This document shows, piece after piece, positions 23,161 through 30,499 of a stretch of 46,021 nucleotides of DNA. Source of the stretch: an uncultured Hyphomicrobiales bacterium (lineage in GTDB: Bacteria > Pseudomonadota > Alphaproteobacteria > Rhizobiales > Devosiaceae); assembly GCA_903842455.1 (NCBI GenBank), contig CAIMLX010000196.1, forward strand, positions 1 to 46,021. Reading direction: 5' to 3'. The translations under genes were made by a program, and so were the position numbers. Each line of letters begins with the position of its first letter. Position 1 is the first letter of the stretch. The notes under the pieces are model-generated. The model saw only the letters and a program-made list of their open reading frames with translations, made no database searches and was not told the origin of the DNA.

Positions 23161-24734
23161 GAGCCTTCGCCGCGCTGATGGAAACCCTCGTCCTCACCCC
23201 CTCGCGCAACCGCAAGCTCGAGGCGATGGTGGAGTATTTCCGCTCGACCCCCGATCCGGACCGCGGCCTCGGGCTCGCTATCCTCACCGGGGCTTTGACG
23301 TTCAAGAACGTCAAGCCGGCCGGGCTGCGCGACATCGTGCTAGACGAAGTCGATCCGCACCTGTTCGCGCTGAGCTACGACTATGTCGGCGACCTGGGTG
23401 AAACCATCGCGCTGATCTGGCCCCACCATGGCGGCACCGAACCCCTGCCGTCGCTCAGCGACCTCGTCGAACTGTTCAACATGACCAGCAAGGCCGAGCT
23501 GCCCCGCCTGATCGGCTCGCTCCTCACCCGCGCCACCATCAACGAGCGCTGGGCGCTGGTGAAGTTCGCCACCGGCGCGCTGCGCATCGGCGTCTCTGCC
23601 CGGCTCGCCAAGACTGCGCTGGCCGAGATGAGTGGCAAGCCGGTGCAGGAGATCGAGGAAGTCTGGAACGGCCTCACCGTGCCCTATACCGAACTGTTCG
23701 ACTGGCTCGACGGCCGGACCGAACGCCCCGACATCGACCACGCCTCGCGCTTCCACCCGCTGATGCTGAGCAACCCCATCGACGAGGAGAAGGACCTCGA
23801 AAAGCTCGATCCAAAGGATTTCGTCGCCGAATGGAAGTGGGACGGCATCCGCGTCCAGCTGATCGCGGCGCGCGGCAAGGTCTCGCTTTTCAGCCGTACC
23901 GGCGACGACATCGCCGACGCCTTCCCCGACGTCACCGGGGCGGTGTTCGGCGATGCGGTGCTCGATGGCGAACTGCTGGTCGGCCAGGAGTTCGACCCCG
24001 CGCCCTTCAACGACCTGCAGCAGCGGCTCAACCGCAAGACGGCGCTGGGCAAGCACCTCACCGCCTATCCCGGTTTCATCCGCGTCTACGACATGCTGTT
24101 CGACGGCAGCGAGGACATCCGGGCGCTGCCCTGGACCGAGCGCCGCGCCCGGCTCGAAACGTGGTTCGCGAACAACCCGCAAACCCGGCTCGACCTGTCA
24201 CCGATCGTCCAGTTCGATGGTTGGGACCAGCTCGCCGAGATCCGTCGCAAGGGGGCAGCCGAGCATGGCCACGAAGGCGTCATGCTGAAGCTGCGTTCCT
24301 CGGTCTATGTGCCCGGCCGCCCGAAGGGCCTGTGGTACAAGTGGAAGCGCGACCCCAATGTCGTCGACGCCATCCTGATGTATGCCCAGCGCGGCCACGG
24401 CAAGCGCTCGAGCTTTTACTCGGACTACACGTTTGGCGTCTGGAAGGGCAACGAGATCGTCCCCATCGGCAAGGCCTATTTCGGCTTCACCGACGAGGAG
24501 CTGAAGCAGCTCGACAAGTGGGTGCGCAACAACACCGTCGCCAGCTTTGGTCCGGTGCGCGAAGTGAACAAGGAGCTGGTGTTCGAAGTGGCGTTCGATT
24601 CCGCCCAGCAATCCACCCGGCACAAGTCCGGCGTGGCGCTTCGCTTCCCCCGCATCAACCGGATACGCTGGGACAAGCCGGCAACTGAAGCCGCCACGCT
24701 CGACGATATGCAGGTCTTCCTTTCAGCCACCTGA
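23157..24734 (+). CDS. ATP-dependent DNA ligase, exonuclease-associated type
   Basis: A 525-residue ligase with three parts. The N-terminal DNA-binding domain covers about residues 1-195. The adenylation domain has motif I EWKWDGIR, with the nucleotidyl Lys227, then FSRTGDD, LDGELLVG and GHEGVMLK. The C-terminal OB domain has KWKRDP and ends in LRFPRINRIRWDKPATEA. The length and layout match the bacterial ligase type that travels with the preceding exonuclease (and elsewhere with a helicase and phosphoesterase), a DNA damage response set separate from NAD-dependent LigA. No Ku or LigD parts are seen here. Confidence 0.95.
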   Translation: MRAFAALMETLVLTPSRNRKLEAMVEYFRSTPDPDRGLGLAILTGALTFKNVKPAGLRDIVLDEVDPHLFALSYDYVGDLGETIALIWPHHGGTEPLPSLSDLVELFNMTSKAELPRLIGSLLTRATINERWALVKFATGALRIGVSARLAKTALAEMSGKPVQEIEEVWNGLTVPYTELFDWLDGRTERPDIDHASRFHPLMLSNPIDEEKDLEKLDPKDFVAEWKWDGIRVQLIAARGKVSLFSRTGDDIADAFPDVTGAVFGDAVLDGELLVGQEFDPAPFNDLQQRLNRKTALGKHLTAYPGFIRVYDMLFDGSEDIRALPWTERRARLETWFANNPQTRLDLSPIVQFDGWDQLAEIRRKGAAEHGHEGVMLKLRSSVYVPGRPKGLWYKWKRDPNVVDAILMYAQRGHGKRSSFYSDYTFGVWKGNEIVPIGKAYFGFTDEELKQLDKWVRNNTVASFGPVREVNKELVFEVAFDSAQQSTRHKSGVALRFPRINRIRWDKPATEAATLDDMQVFLSAT

Positions 24735-24742
24735 GGCACGCG

Positions 24743-25000
24743 ATGTCGCTCATGAACAACGACCGCAAGATCGCCGCGCTCGAAAAGCAGATGGCCGACG
24801 CCGTCGCCGCCGAGGACTATGAAGCGGCCGCCCGGTTCCGGGATGCAATCCAGGAGCTGCGCGGCGCCGTGCAGGCGAGCCAGCCGCCGCCGGGTTCGAT
24901 GGGGCTGGGCACCAACGTCCCCGTCGTCGAGCCGCCCAAGGGCTGGACGCGGCCAAAGAAGCCGGACCTCATGACGAACGTGAAGGGTCGGAAGCGGTAG
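24743..25000 (+). CDS. Small UVR-motif protein
   Basis: An 85-residue protein. Residues 10-41 form a UvrB/UvrC-type UVR motif (KIAALEKQMADAVAAEDY followed by EAAARFRDAI), a helical hairpin through which UvrB and UvrC contact each other. The rest is a Pro-rich linker and a basic tail (WTRPKKPDLMTNVKGRKR). Start at ATG 24743 with GAGG upstream, eight bases after the ligase stop, so it is the third gene of the repair operon. It could bring UvrB/UvrC or ClpC-like partners to the ligase set; this is inference. Its stop TAG abuts the stop of the facing gene in TAGCTA. Confidence 0.85.
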   Translation: MSLMNNDRKIAALEKQMADAVAAEDYEAAARFRDAIQELRGAVQASQPPPGSMGLGTNVPVVEPPKGWTRPKKPDLMTNVKGRKR

Positions 25001-25606
25001 CTACTCCGCCTTCCAGCCGTTCGTGTCCTTGCGGATCGTCGTCGGAGTGGGCGCGTCGGGGTCCTCGGCGACCCAGGCCACCAGCGGCTCGGTCGCCACC
25101 GTGCCCTTGCGCATCAGCGCCACCAGATAATCGAGCGTCTCGCGCTTCGTCACGCCGAGGCCGCCGTCCTCGGGGGAAATGTCGCTGGCAATGTCCGGTG
25201 GCGATGTGGCCTTGGCTTTTTCCAGCGCTACGTCCCCATCATCGGCCAGCATCATGCGGATCACGATGATCTGACCCTTCACCCAGGCCGTGCCGTAGAG
25301 CGCTCCGGGTTCGTTTCCGGCCACCGACAGCAGGTAGCCGTTATTGTCGAGCGGCACGAAGCGCAGTGTCATCGAGTTATCGGCCGCGACATAGGCCTTG
25401 CCGGAAAGCGCATAGCTCACCGGAGCCTCCTCGGTGCGACGCCAGATGTCGTCGTCGCCCTGCTTGTAGCCATAAGCGACGAACGTCACGGGCAGTGGGC
25501 TCGACCCCTCATCGGGCCCAACCAACTGGGTCGGCGATGAGATCGTACACGCGGCAAGCGCTAGCGCTGCTGCGACAGCGACCAGATTCAGCAGGGAACG
25601 AAGCAT
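25001..25606 (-). CDS. Putative lipoprotein of unknown function
   Basis: A 201-residue protein with a lipoprotein signal: MLRSLLNLVAVAAALALAAC, with a lipobox LALAAC and the lipid-bearing Cys20. The mature part has no recognised domain; it begins with a Ser/Thr/Pro-rich linker and then looks mostly beta. ATG 25606 comes directly after the merR stop (TGAATG), so it is third in the fadD-merR-lipoprotein operon and likely co-expressed with fatty-acid activation. A role at the envelope in lipid handling would fit, but this is context only. Confidence 0.75.
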   Translation of the reverse strand: MLRSLLNLVAVAAALALAACTISSPTQLVGPDEGSSPLPVTFVAYGYKQGDDDIWRRTEEAPVSYALSGKAYVAADNSMTLRFVPLDNNGYLLSVAGNEPGALYGTAWVKGQIIVIRMMLADDGDVALEKAKATSPPDIASDISPEDGGLGVTKRETLDYLVALMRKGTVATEPLVAWVAEDPDAPTPTTIRKDTNGWKAE

Positions 25607-26002
25607 TCAGGCGCCTTGGGCTAATCGGTCGTCCGCGAACTTCCGGATTTCCCGAAGCTCGGAGATTGTCGTCTGCAGGTCACCCAGTTGCTCTTCGAGC
25701 AGCTTCAGCCGCTCGTCGACCTTCTGGATCAGCAGGTTCACCTGAGCCGTCTGCGAATGCGCATCGTAGAGGCTGAGGTAATCCGAAATGTCCCGCAGCG
25801 AGAACCCTAGCCGCTTACCGCGCAGGATGAGGATCAAACGTGCGCGATCACGGCGGCGGAACACCCGCGTGCCGCCCACCCGCTCCGGCCGCAGCAGGCC
25901 CTTGGCCTCGTAGAAGCGGATGGCGCGGGTAGAAATACCGAACTCGCCGGCGAGGTCGGCTATGGCGAACAGGTCGCGTCCTTCCTGTTCAGGCCGATTC
26001 AT
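25607..26002 (-). CDS. MerR-family transcriptional regulator of the fatty-acid genes
   Basis: A 131-residue regulator. Residues 10-78 form the MerR winged helix-turn-helix (IADLAGEFGISTRAIRFYEAKGLL, then FRRRDRARLILILRGKRLGFSLRDI). Residues 90-125 are a long coiled coil for dimer formation. It has no cysteines, so it is not a metal or redox sensor of the classic kind. It overlaps the fadD end by 14 bases. The context resembles LiuR-type MerR proteins, which control acyl-CoA or branched-chain amino acid breakdown. Its likely targets are the 16-bp palindromes at 27757, 27861 and 34502; an acyl-CoA inducer is an inference. Confidence 0.85.
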   Translation of the reverse strand: MNRPEQEGRDLFAIADLAGEFGISTRAIRFYEAKGLLRPERVGGTRVFRRRDRARLILILRGKRLGFSLRDISDYLSLYDAHSQTAQVNLLIQKVDERLKLLEEQLGDLQTTISELREIRKFADDRLAQGA

Positions 26003-27704
26003 TGGATTTCTTCCGTCCCTTGTAGTCCTCGCGCAGCTCCTTCTTGCTGAGCTTGCCGATCAGCGTTTTCGGCAGTTCGTCCTTGAAGATGATTTCCTTG
26101 GGCATTTCGATCTTGTTGAGGGTTTCGCCAAGGAACGCCTTGAGCTCGGCGTCGGTGGCGGTTTGCCCTTCCTTCAGCTTCACGTAGGCGACGGGCGCCT
26201 CGCCGCGATACTCGTCGGGTACACCGATGACGTTGGTCTCTTCGATCGCCGGGTGATGCATCAGCGCTTCCTCGATGACCCGCGGATAGACATTGAAGCC
26301 CGAGCAGATGATCAGGTCCTTGATGCGATCGACGAGGAACACATAGCCGTCTTCGTCGATATAACCGACGTCGCCGGTGCGCAGCCAGCCGTCCATGAAG
26401 GCGTGCCTGGTCGCCTCGGCGTCGTTGTAGTAGCCCAGCATGACCTGCGGCCCCTTCACCTGCAGCTCGCCGCGCTCGCCGAGCGGCACCAGCTTGCCGG
26501 TCTCGACATCGATGAAGCGGATGTCCGTACCCGGCAGCGGCTGGCCGATCGACAGCGGCTTTGATGGCACCGCCAGCGCCGCGCAGCACACCACCGGCGA
26601 GGCTTCCGTCAGGCCGTAGCCTTCGGCAAGCAGCGACTTGCTGACCTTGCTCCAGTTGGCGCGGACTTCATCCGAAAGCGGCGCACCACCCGACACGGTC
26701 AGCTCGATCGACTGCAGGTGCGGCATGGCCTTGTCGCCATGCTTGGCAAGGGCCTGGATCAGGGTCGGCACCGCGAACAGCAGGTTGGCGCCGGTGCGAG
26801 TCAAGGTGTCGAGGAAGGCCCGCATCTCGAAGCGCGGCAGCATGATCACCTGCACGCCGCCCGCGAGCGGCAGGTTCATGCAGGTGGTCATGGCGAAGAT
26901 ATGGAAGAACGGCAGCACCGCAACCACCCGGCTGGGCGGGTGAAACAGCTCCGGCCCCCAGAGGTTGATCTGGCTCACCTGCGCGGCAATGTTGGCGTGG
27001 CTCAGCATGGCGCCCTTTGGTACGCCGGTGGTACCGCCGGTATATTGCTGTACGGCGCAGTCGGTCGCCGCGTCGATGCTCACCGGCGTCGGCGCAAGCT
27101 TCAGCCCGACCAGGGCATCGAAATCGGTGATGCGGTCGGCAATCGGGCTGGCAGAGACCTTGGCGAGATCACCGGACTTGGCGATCTTGAACAGCAGCTT
27201 CTTGGTGCCGGGCAGGGCCTCGGGAAAGTTGCAGACGATGAGGTGCTTTACGTGCCCCTCGGCCACTAGCTTCTCGGCCTTCTCGAAGATCAGCTTGAGG
27301 TCGAGGGTGATCACCAGCTCGGCGCCGGCATTGCCGACGATGTGGCGCAACTCGGTGACCGTGTAGAGCGGATTGCAGTTCACCACGGTGCCGCCAGCCC
27401 TGAGGATGGCGTAGTAGGCAACCACGAAGAACGGCGTATTGGGCAGCAACAACCCCACCCGGGTGCCCTTTTTCACGCCGAACTTCTGCTGCAGCGCCCC
27501 CGCAAAGGCTTCGATCTGCCGCGCCAGGTCACGGAACCGGGTCTTCTTGCCGAGAAAATCCAGCGCGTCCGCGTCCGGCGTCGCCGCGCAGGCGCGAAGC
27601 ACTTGTTCATGGACCGGCGTGGTATCGATCGCGACGTCCCAGGCGATACCGGGCGGATAGTGCGCTACCCAGGGTCGCTCATGCTCGGCTGAGTTGATGG
27701 CCAT
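25989..27704 (-). CDS. fadD: Long-chain fatty-acid-CoA ligase
   Basis: A 571-residue AMP-forming acyl-CoA synthetase. The P loop is YTGGTTGVPKGAML, the adenine site GYGLTEASPV, the hinge region DGWLRTGDVGYIDEDGYVFLVDRIKD, and the C-terminal catalytic Lys lies in LIGKLSKKELR. It activates fatty acids with ATP and CoA at the inner membrane, the entry to beta-oxidation. ATG 27704 has a very strong GGAGGAGGA upstream. It leads a minus-strand operon with merR and a lipoprotein gene, and is divergent to fadE. One palindromic operator (27757-27772) sits just upstream. Confidence 0.93.
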   Translation of the reverse strand: MAINSAEHERPWVAHYPPGIAWDVAIDTTPVHEQVLRACAATPDADALDFLGKKTRFRDLARQIEAFAGALQQKFGVKKGTRVGLLLPNTPFFVVAYYAILRAGGTVVNCNPLYTVTELRHIVGNAGAELVITLDLKLIFEKAEKLVAEGHVKHLIVCNFPEALPGTKKLLFKIAKSGDLAKVSASPIADRITDFDALVGLKLAPTPVSIDAATDCAVQQYTGGTTGVPKGAMLSHANIAAQVSQINLWGPELFHPPSRVVAVLPFFHIFAMTTCMNLPLAGGVQVIMLPRFEMRAFLDTLTRTGANLLFAVPTLIQALAKHGDKAMPHLQSIELTVSGGAPLSDEVRANWSKVSKSLLAEGYGLTEASPVVCCAALAVPSKPLSIGQPLPGTDIRFIDVETGKLVPLGERGELQVKGPQVMLGYYNDAEATRHAFMDGWLRTGDVGYIDEDGYVFLVDRIKDLIICSGFNVYPRVIEEALMHHPAIEETNVIGVPDEYRGEAPVAYVKLKEGQTATDAELKAFLGETLNKIEMPKEIIFKDELPKTLIGKLSKKELREDYKGRKKSNESA

Positions 27705-27756
27705 GTGTCCTCCTCCGGGATGTTCGGGCATCCCTTTGCTTGAAGACTGCCATCGG

Positions 27757-27772
27757 TTGACGTTAGCGTCAA
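27757..27772. promoter_or_regulatory. Palindromic operator before fadD
   Basis: TTGACGTTAGCGTCAA. Shares TTGACG-N4-CGTCAA, preceded by CGG, with the sites at 27861 and 34502. Lies 53 bases upstream of the fadD start. Read on the minus strand its left half could serve as a -35 box. Confidence 0.7.
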
Positions 27773-27860
27773 ACATACGACGCGAACTCGTGAACGGGCC
27801 GTGTCCCCGGCGGCGGCTACAGTCGATCGCTAACGTGTCCCTGCCGTATTCGGCGACCGG

Positions 27861-27890
27861 TTGACGTTAACGTCAACCAACCCTATCTTC
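27861..27890 (+). promoter_or_regulatory. fadE promoter with embedded palindromic operator
   Basis: The perfect palindrome TTGACGTTAACGTCAA spans 27861-27876. Its first six bases also serve as a -35 box, with TATCTT at 27884-27889 as the -10 after a 17-base spacer. The operator therefore fills the -35 box and part of the spacer, the place where MerR-type regulators bind. Confidence 0.7.
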
Positions 27891-28000
27891 AGCAGGGTTC
27901 GCTAGGTTGATTGCAGCCCGAAAAACCTGTCTGCAGGGGAGCAAGGCTGACGCGGCCGGTGATCCCGGGTCGAGAACTGTCTGGTCGAGGAGGACTGCGC

Positions 28001-30484
28001 ATGTTTCCCATTCTGGCGCTCGTAGGGCTCATCGGCTTTGCCACCCTCGCCATGCGGCGGGCGCCGGTCTGGCAGTGGGCGGCGCTCTGGATCGTGCTGG
28101 CGCTCCTCAACCTCGTGATCCTCGAGCCCTTCGCGCTGGTCGTCAGCGATCCATTGCGCTGGCTGCTGGTCGTTCCGGGCCTGATCCTCGCACTGTTCGC
28201 GCTCAAGCCCGTCCGAAAGCTCATCCTCACCGGCCCGGCCTACGCGATGGTGAAGCGCATCCTGCCGCGCGTGTCGCGCACCGAGCAGGAGGCGCTCGAC
28301 GCCGGCACGGTGGGCTGGGATGCCGAACTCTTCGGCGGCAAGCCGGACTGGAGCAAGCTGCTCGGGGTCCGCAAGCCCACCCTCAGCACCGAGGAGCAGG
28401 CGTTCCTTGCCGGACCGGTCGAGACCGTCTGCGCCATGATCGACGACTGGGATACCCGCCACAACCGCGCTGACCTGTCGCCGGAGGTGTGGGCGTACCT
28501 GAAGGAAAAGGGCTTCCTCGGCATGCTGATCGGCACCGAGTATGGCGGCCTCGGCTTCTCGGCCCAGGCGCAGAGCCAGGTAGTCAGCAAGATCGCCTCG
28601 CGCTCGATCGCTGCCGGTATAACCGTGATGGTCCCCAACTCACTGGGGCCCGGCGAACTGCTCGAAAAATACGGCACGCCGGCGCAGAAGGACAAGTATC
28701 TCGGCCGCCTCGCCAAGGGTCTCGAAGTGCCGTGCTTTGCCCTCACCGGCCCGCATGCGGGTTCGGATGCCGCAGGCATGCGCGATGTCGGTGTCGTCTG
28801 CTACGACATGTACGAGGGCAAGAAGACGCTGGGCGTCAAGCTCAGCTGGGACAAGCGATACATCACCCTCGCCCCGGTCGCGACGCTGCTCGGCCTCGCC
28901 TTCCACCTGCACGATCCCGACCACCTGATCGGCGAGGTCGACAGCATCGGCATCACGCTGGCGCTGGTGCCGGCGAAGCTGAAGGGCGTTAAGATCGGTC
29001 GCCGCCACTTCCCATCGCGCTCGGCGTTCATGAACGGCCCGACGCAGGGCCGCAACGTCTTCATCCCGATGGATTTCCTCATCGGCGGCACGCAGTATGC
29101 GGGGCAGGGCTGGCGCATGCTGATGGAGTGCCTCTCCACCGGTCGCGCCATCTCGCTGCCAGCCATCGGCACCGTGTCGATCAAGTACGCGCTGCGCGTC
29201 ACCTCGGCTTATGCCCGAATCCGCCGCCAATTCGGCATTCCGGTTGGTGCGATGGAGGGCGTCGCCGAGCCGCTGAGCCGCATGGTGCGCTACGCCTATA
29301 CCTACGAGGCCGCACGAGCGCTCACCGCCTCGATGGTGGACGAGGGGCAGCGTCCGTCGGTGCTGTCGGCGCTGCTGAAATACCGCACTACCGACGCCAT
29401 GCGCGAGACGGTCAACGACGCCATGGACATCCACGGCGGCCGTGCCGTGCAGGACGGGCCGACCAACTACCTGTTCTCGGGCTACATGACGGTGCCGGTG
29501 GCAATCACGGTCGAGGGCGCCAATATCCTCACCCGCACCCTCATCACCTTCGCGCAGGGCGCGCTGCGGGCCCACCCCTATCTCTACAAGGAGATCGAGG
29601 CGGCGCAGAACACCGACCGGCGTGCCGGTATCGAGGCGTTCGATACCGCCTTCTGCGGCCATATCAGCTTCATGCTCCGCAATATGGCAGGCAGCTTCCT
29701 TCACGCCATCAGCTTCGGCCGCTTCGCCTCGACGCCGGTGAGCCACGAGATGTCCCGCTGGTACCGGCAACTGTCGCGCTACACGCAGAGTTTCGCGCTG
29801 GTCGGCGACTGGACCGTGGCCTTCCTCGGCGGCGACCTGAAGCGCAAGCAAAGCCTCTCCGGCCGCATGGCCGACATCCTCTCCGACCTCTACCTGCTCT
29901 CCGCCACGCTCAAGCGCTACGAGGACGACGGCCGCCTCGAGGCCGACCGGCCGGTGGTCAATGCTGTTGCACGCGACCACATCTTTGCCATCGAGCAGAA
30001 CTTTGCGGCGGTGTTCGCCAACTTCCCCAACCCGGTACTGCGGAACCTGATGCGCGTGCTGGTGTTTCCGCTTGGTCGGCACGCCAGGCCCGCATCCGAC
30101 CGCGCCACCTTCCGGCTTGCCCGGGCGGCGATGATGCCGGGCGAGTTCCGTGACCGGCTGACGAAGGGCGTCTACGTTTCCTCCGACCCCAAGGACATTA
30201 CCGGCGTGCTCGAGGATACCCTGGTCAAGGTCATCAAGGCCGAAGAGATCGAGAAGAAGTTCATCCGCGCCAGCAAGAAGGGCATCATCGACCGCCGCCT
30301 CGACCGGGACGCCATCACCGATGCCGTCGACAAGGGTGTGCTGACCGAGGCCGAGGCGTCCACTCTCCGCCTCGCCGACCAGGCCACCGACCGGGCCATT
30401 CGCGTCGATGACTTCGAACCCGACGAACTTGGTTCGAGGCAGTTGAGGCGGGAGCGCCCGACGCTCGACGCGGCCGCAGAGTAA
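28001..30484 (+). CDS. fadE: Acyl-CoA dehydrogenase, FadE type
   Basis: An 827-residue enzyme, close to the 814 residues of Escherichia coli FadE. Residues 1-75 hold hydrophobic membrane segments (MFPILALVGLIGFATLAM, then WAALWIVLALLNLVILEPFALVV). The acyl-CoA dehydrogenase core follows, with FALTGPHAGSDA and DAMDIHGGRAVQDGP as FAD/substrate motifs. The long C-terminal domain is specific to FadE (DUF1974). It makes the first oxidation of beta-oxidation. ATG 28001 has GAGGAGG upstream. First gene of fadE-fadJ-fadI. Confidence 0.95.
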   Translation: MFPILALVGLIGFATLAMRRAPVWQWAALWIVLALLNLVILEPFALVVSDPLRWLLVVPGLILALFALKPVRKLILTGPAYAMVKRILPRVSRTEQEALDAGTVGWDAELFGGKPDWSKLLGVRKPTLSTEEQAFLAGPVETVCAMIDDWDTRHNRADLSPEVWAYLKEKGFLGMLIGTEYGGLGFSAQAQSQVVSKIASRSIAAGITVMVPNSLGPGELLEKYGTPAQKDKYLGRLAKGLEVPCFALTGPHAGSDAAGMRDVGVVCYDMYEGKKTLGVKLSWDKRYITLAPVATLLGLAFHLHDPDHLIGEVDSIGITLALVPAKLKGVKIGRRHFPSRSAFMNGPTQGRNVFIPMDFLIGGTQYAGQGWRMLMECLSTGRAISLPAIGTVSIKYALRVTSAYARIRRQFGIPVGAMEGVAEPLSRMVRYAYTYEAARALTASMVDEGQRPSVLSALLKYRTTDAMRETVNDAMDIHGGRAVQDGPTNYLFSGYMTVPVAITVEGANILTRTLITFAQGALRAHPYLYKEIEAAQNTDRRAGIEAFDTAFCGHISFMLRNMAGSFLHAISFGRFASTPVSHEMSRWYRQLSRYTQSFALVGDWTVAFLGGDLKRKQSLSGRMADILSDLYLLSATLKRYEDDGRLEADRPVVNAVARDHIFAIEQNFAAVFANFPNPVLRNLMRVLVFPLGRHARPASDRATFRLARAAMMPGEFRDRLTKGVYVSSDPKDITGVLEDTLVKVIKAEEIEKKFIRASKKGIIDRRLDRDAITDAVDKGVLTEAEASTLRLADQATDRAIRVDDFEPDELGSRQLRRERPTLDAAAE

Positions 30485-30499
30485 CAGGAGATCCCCGAC

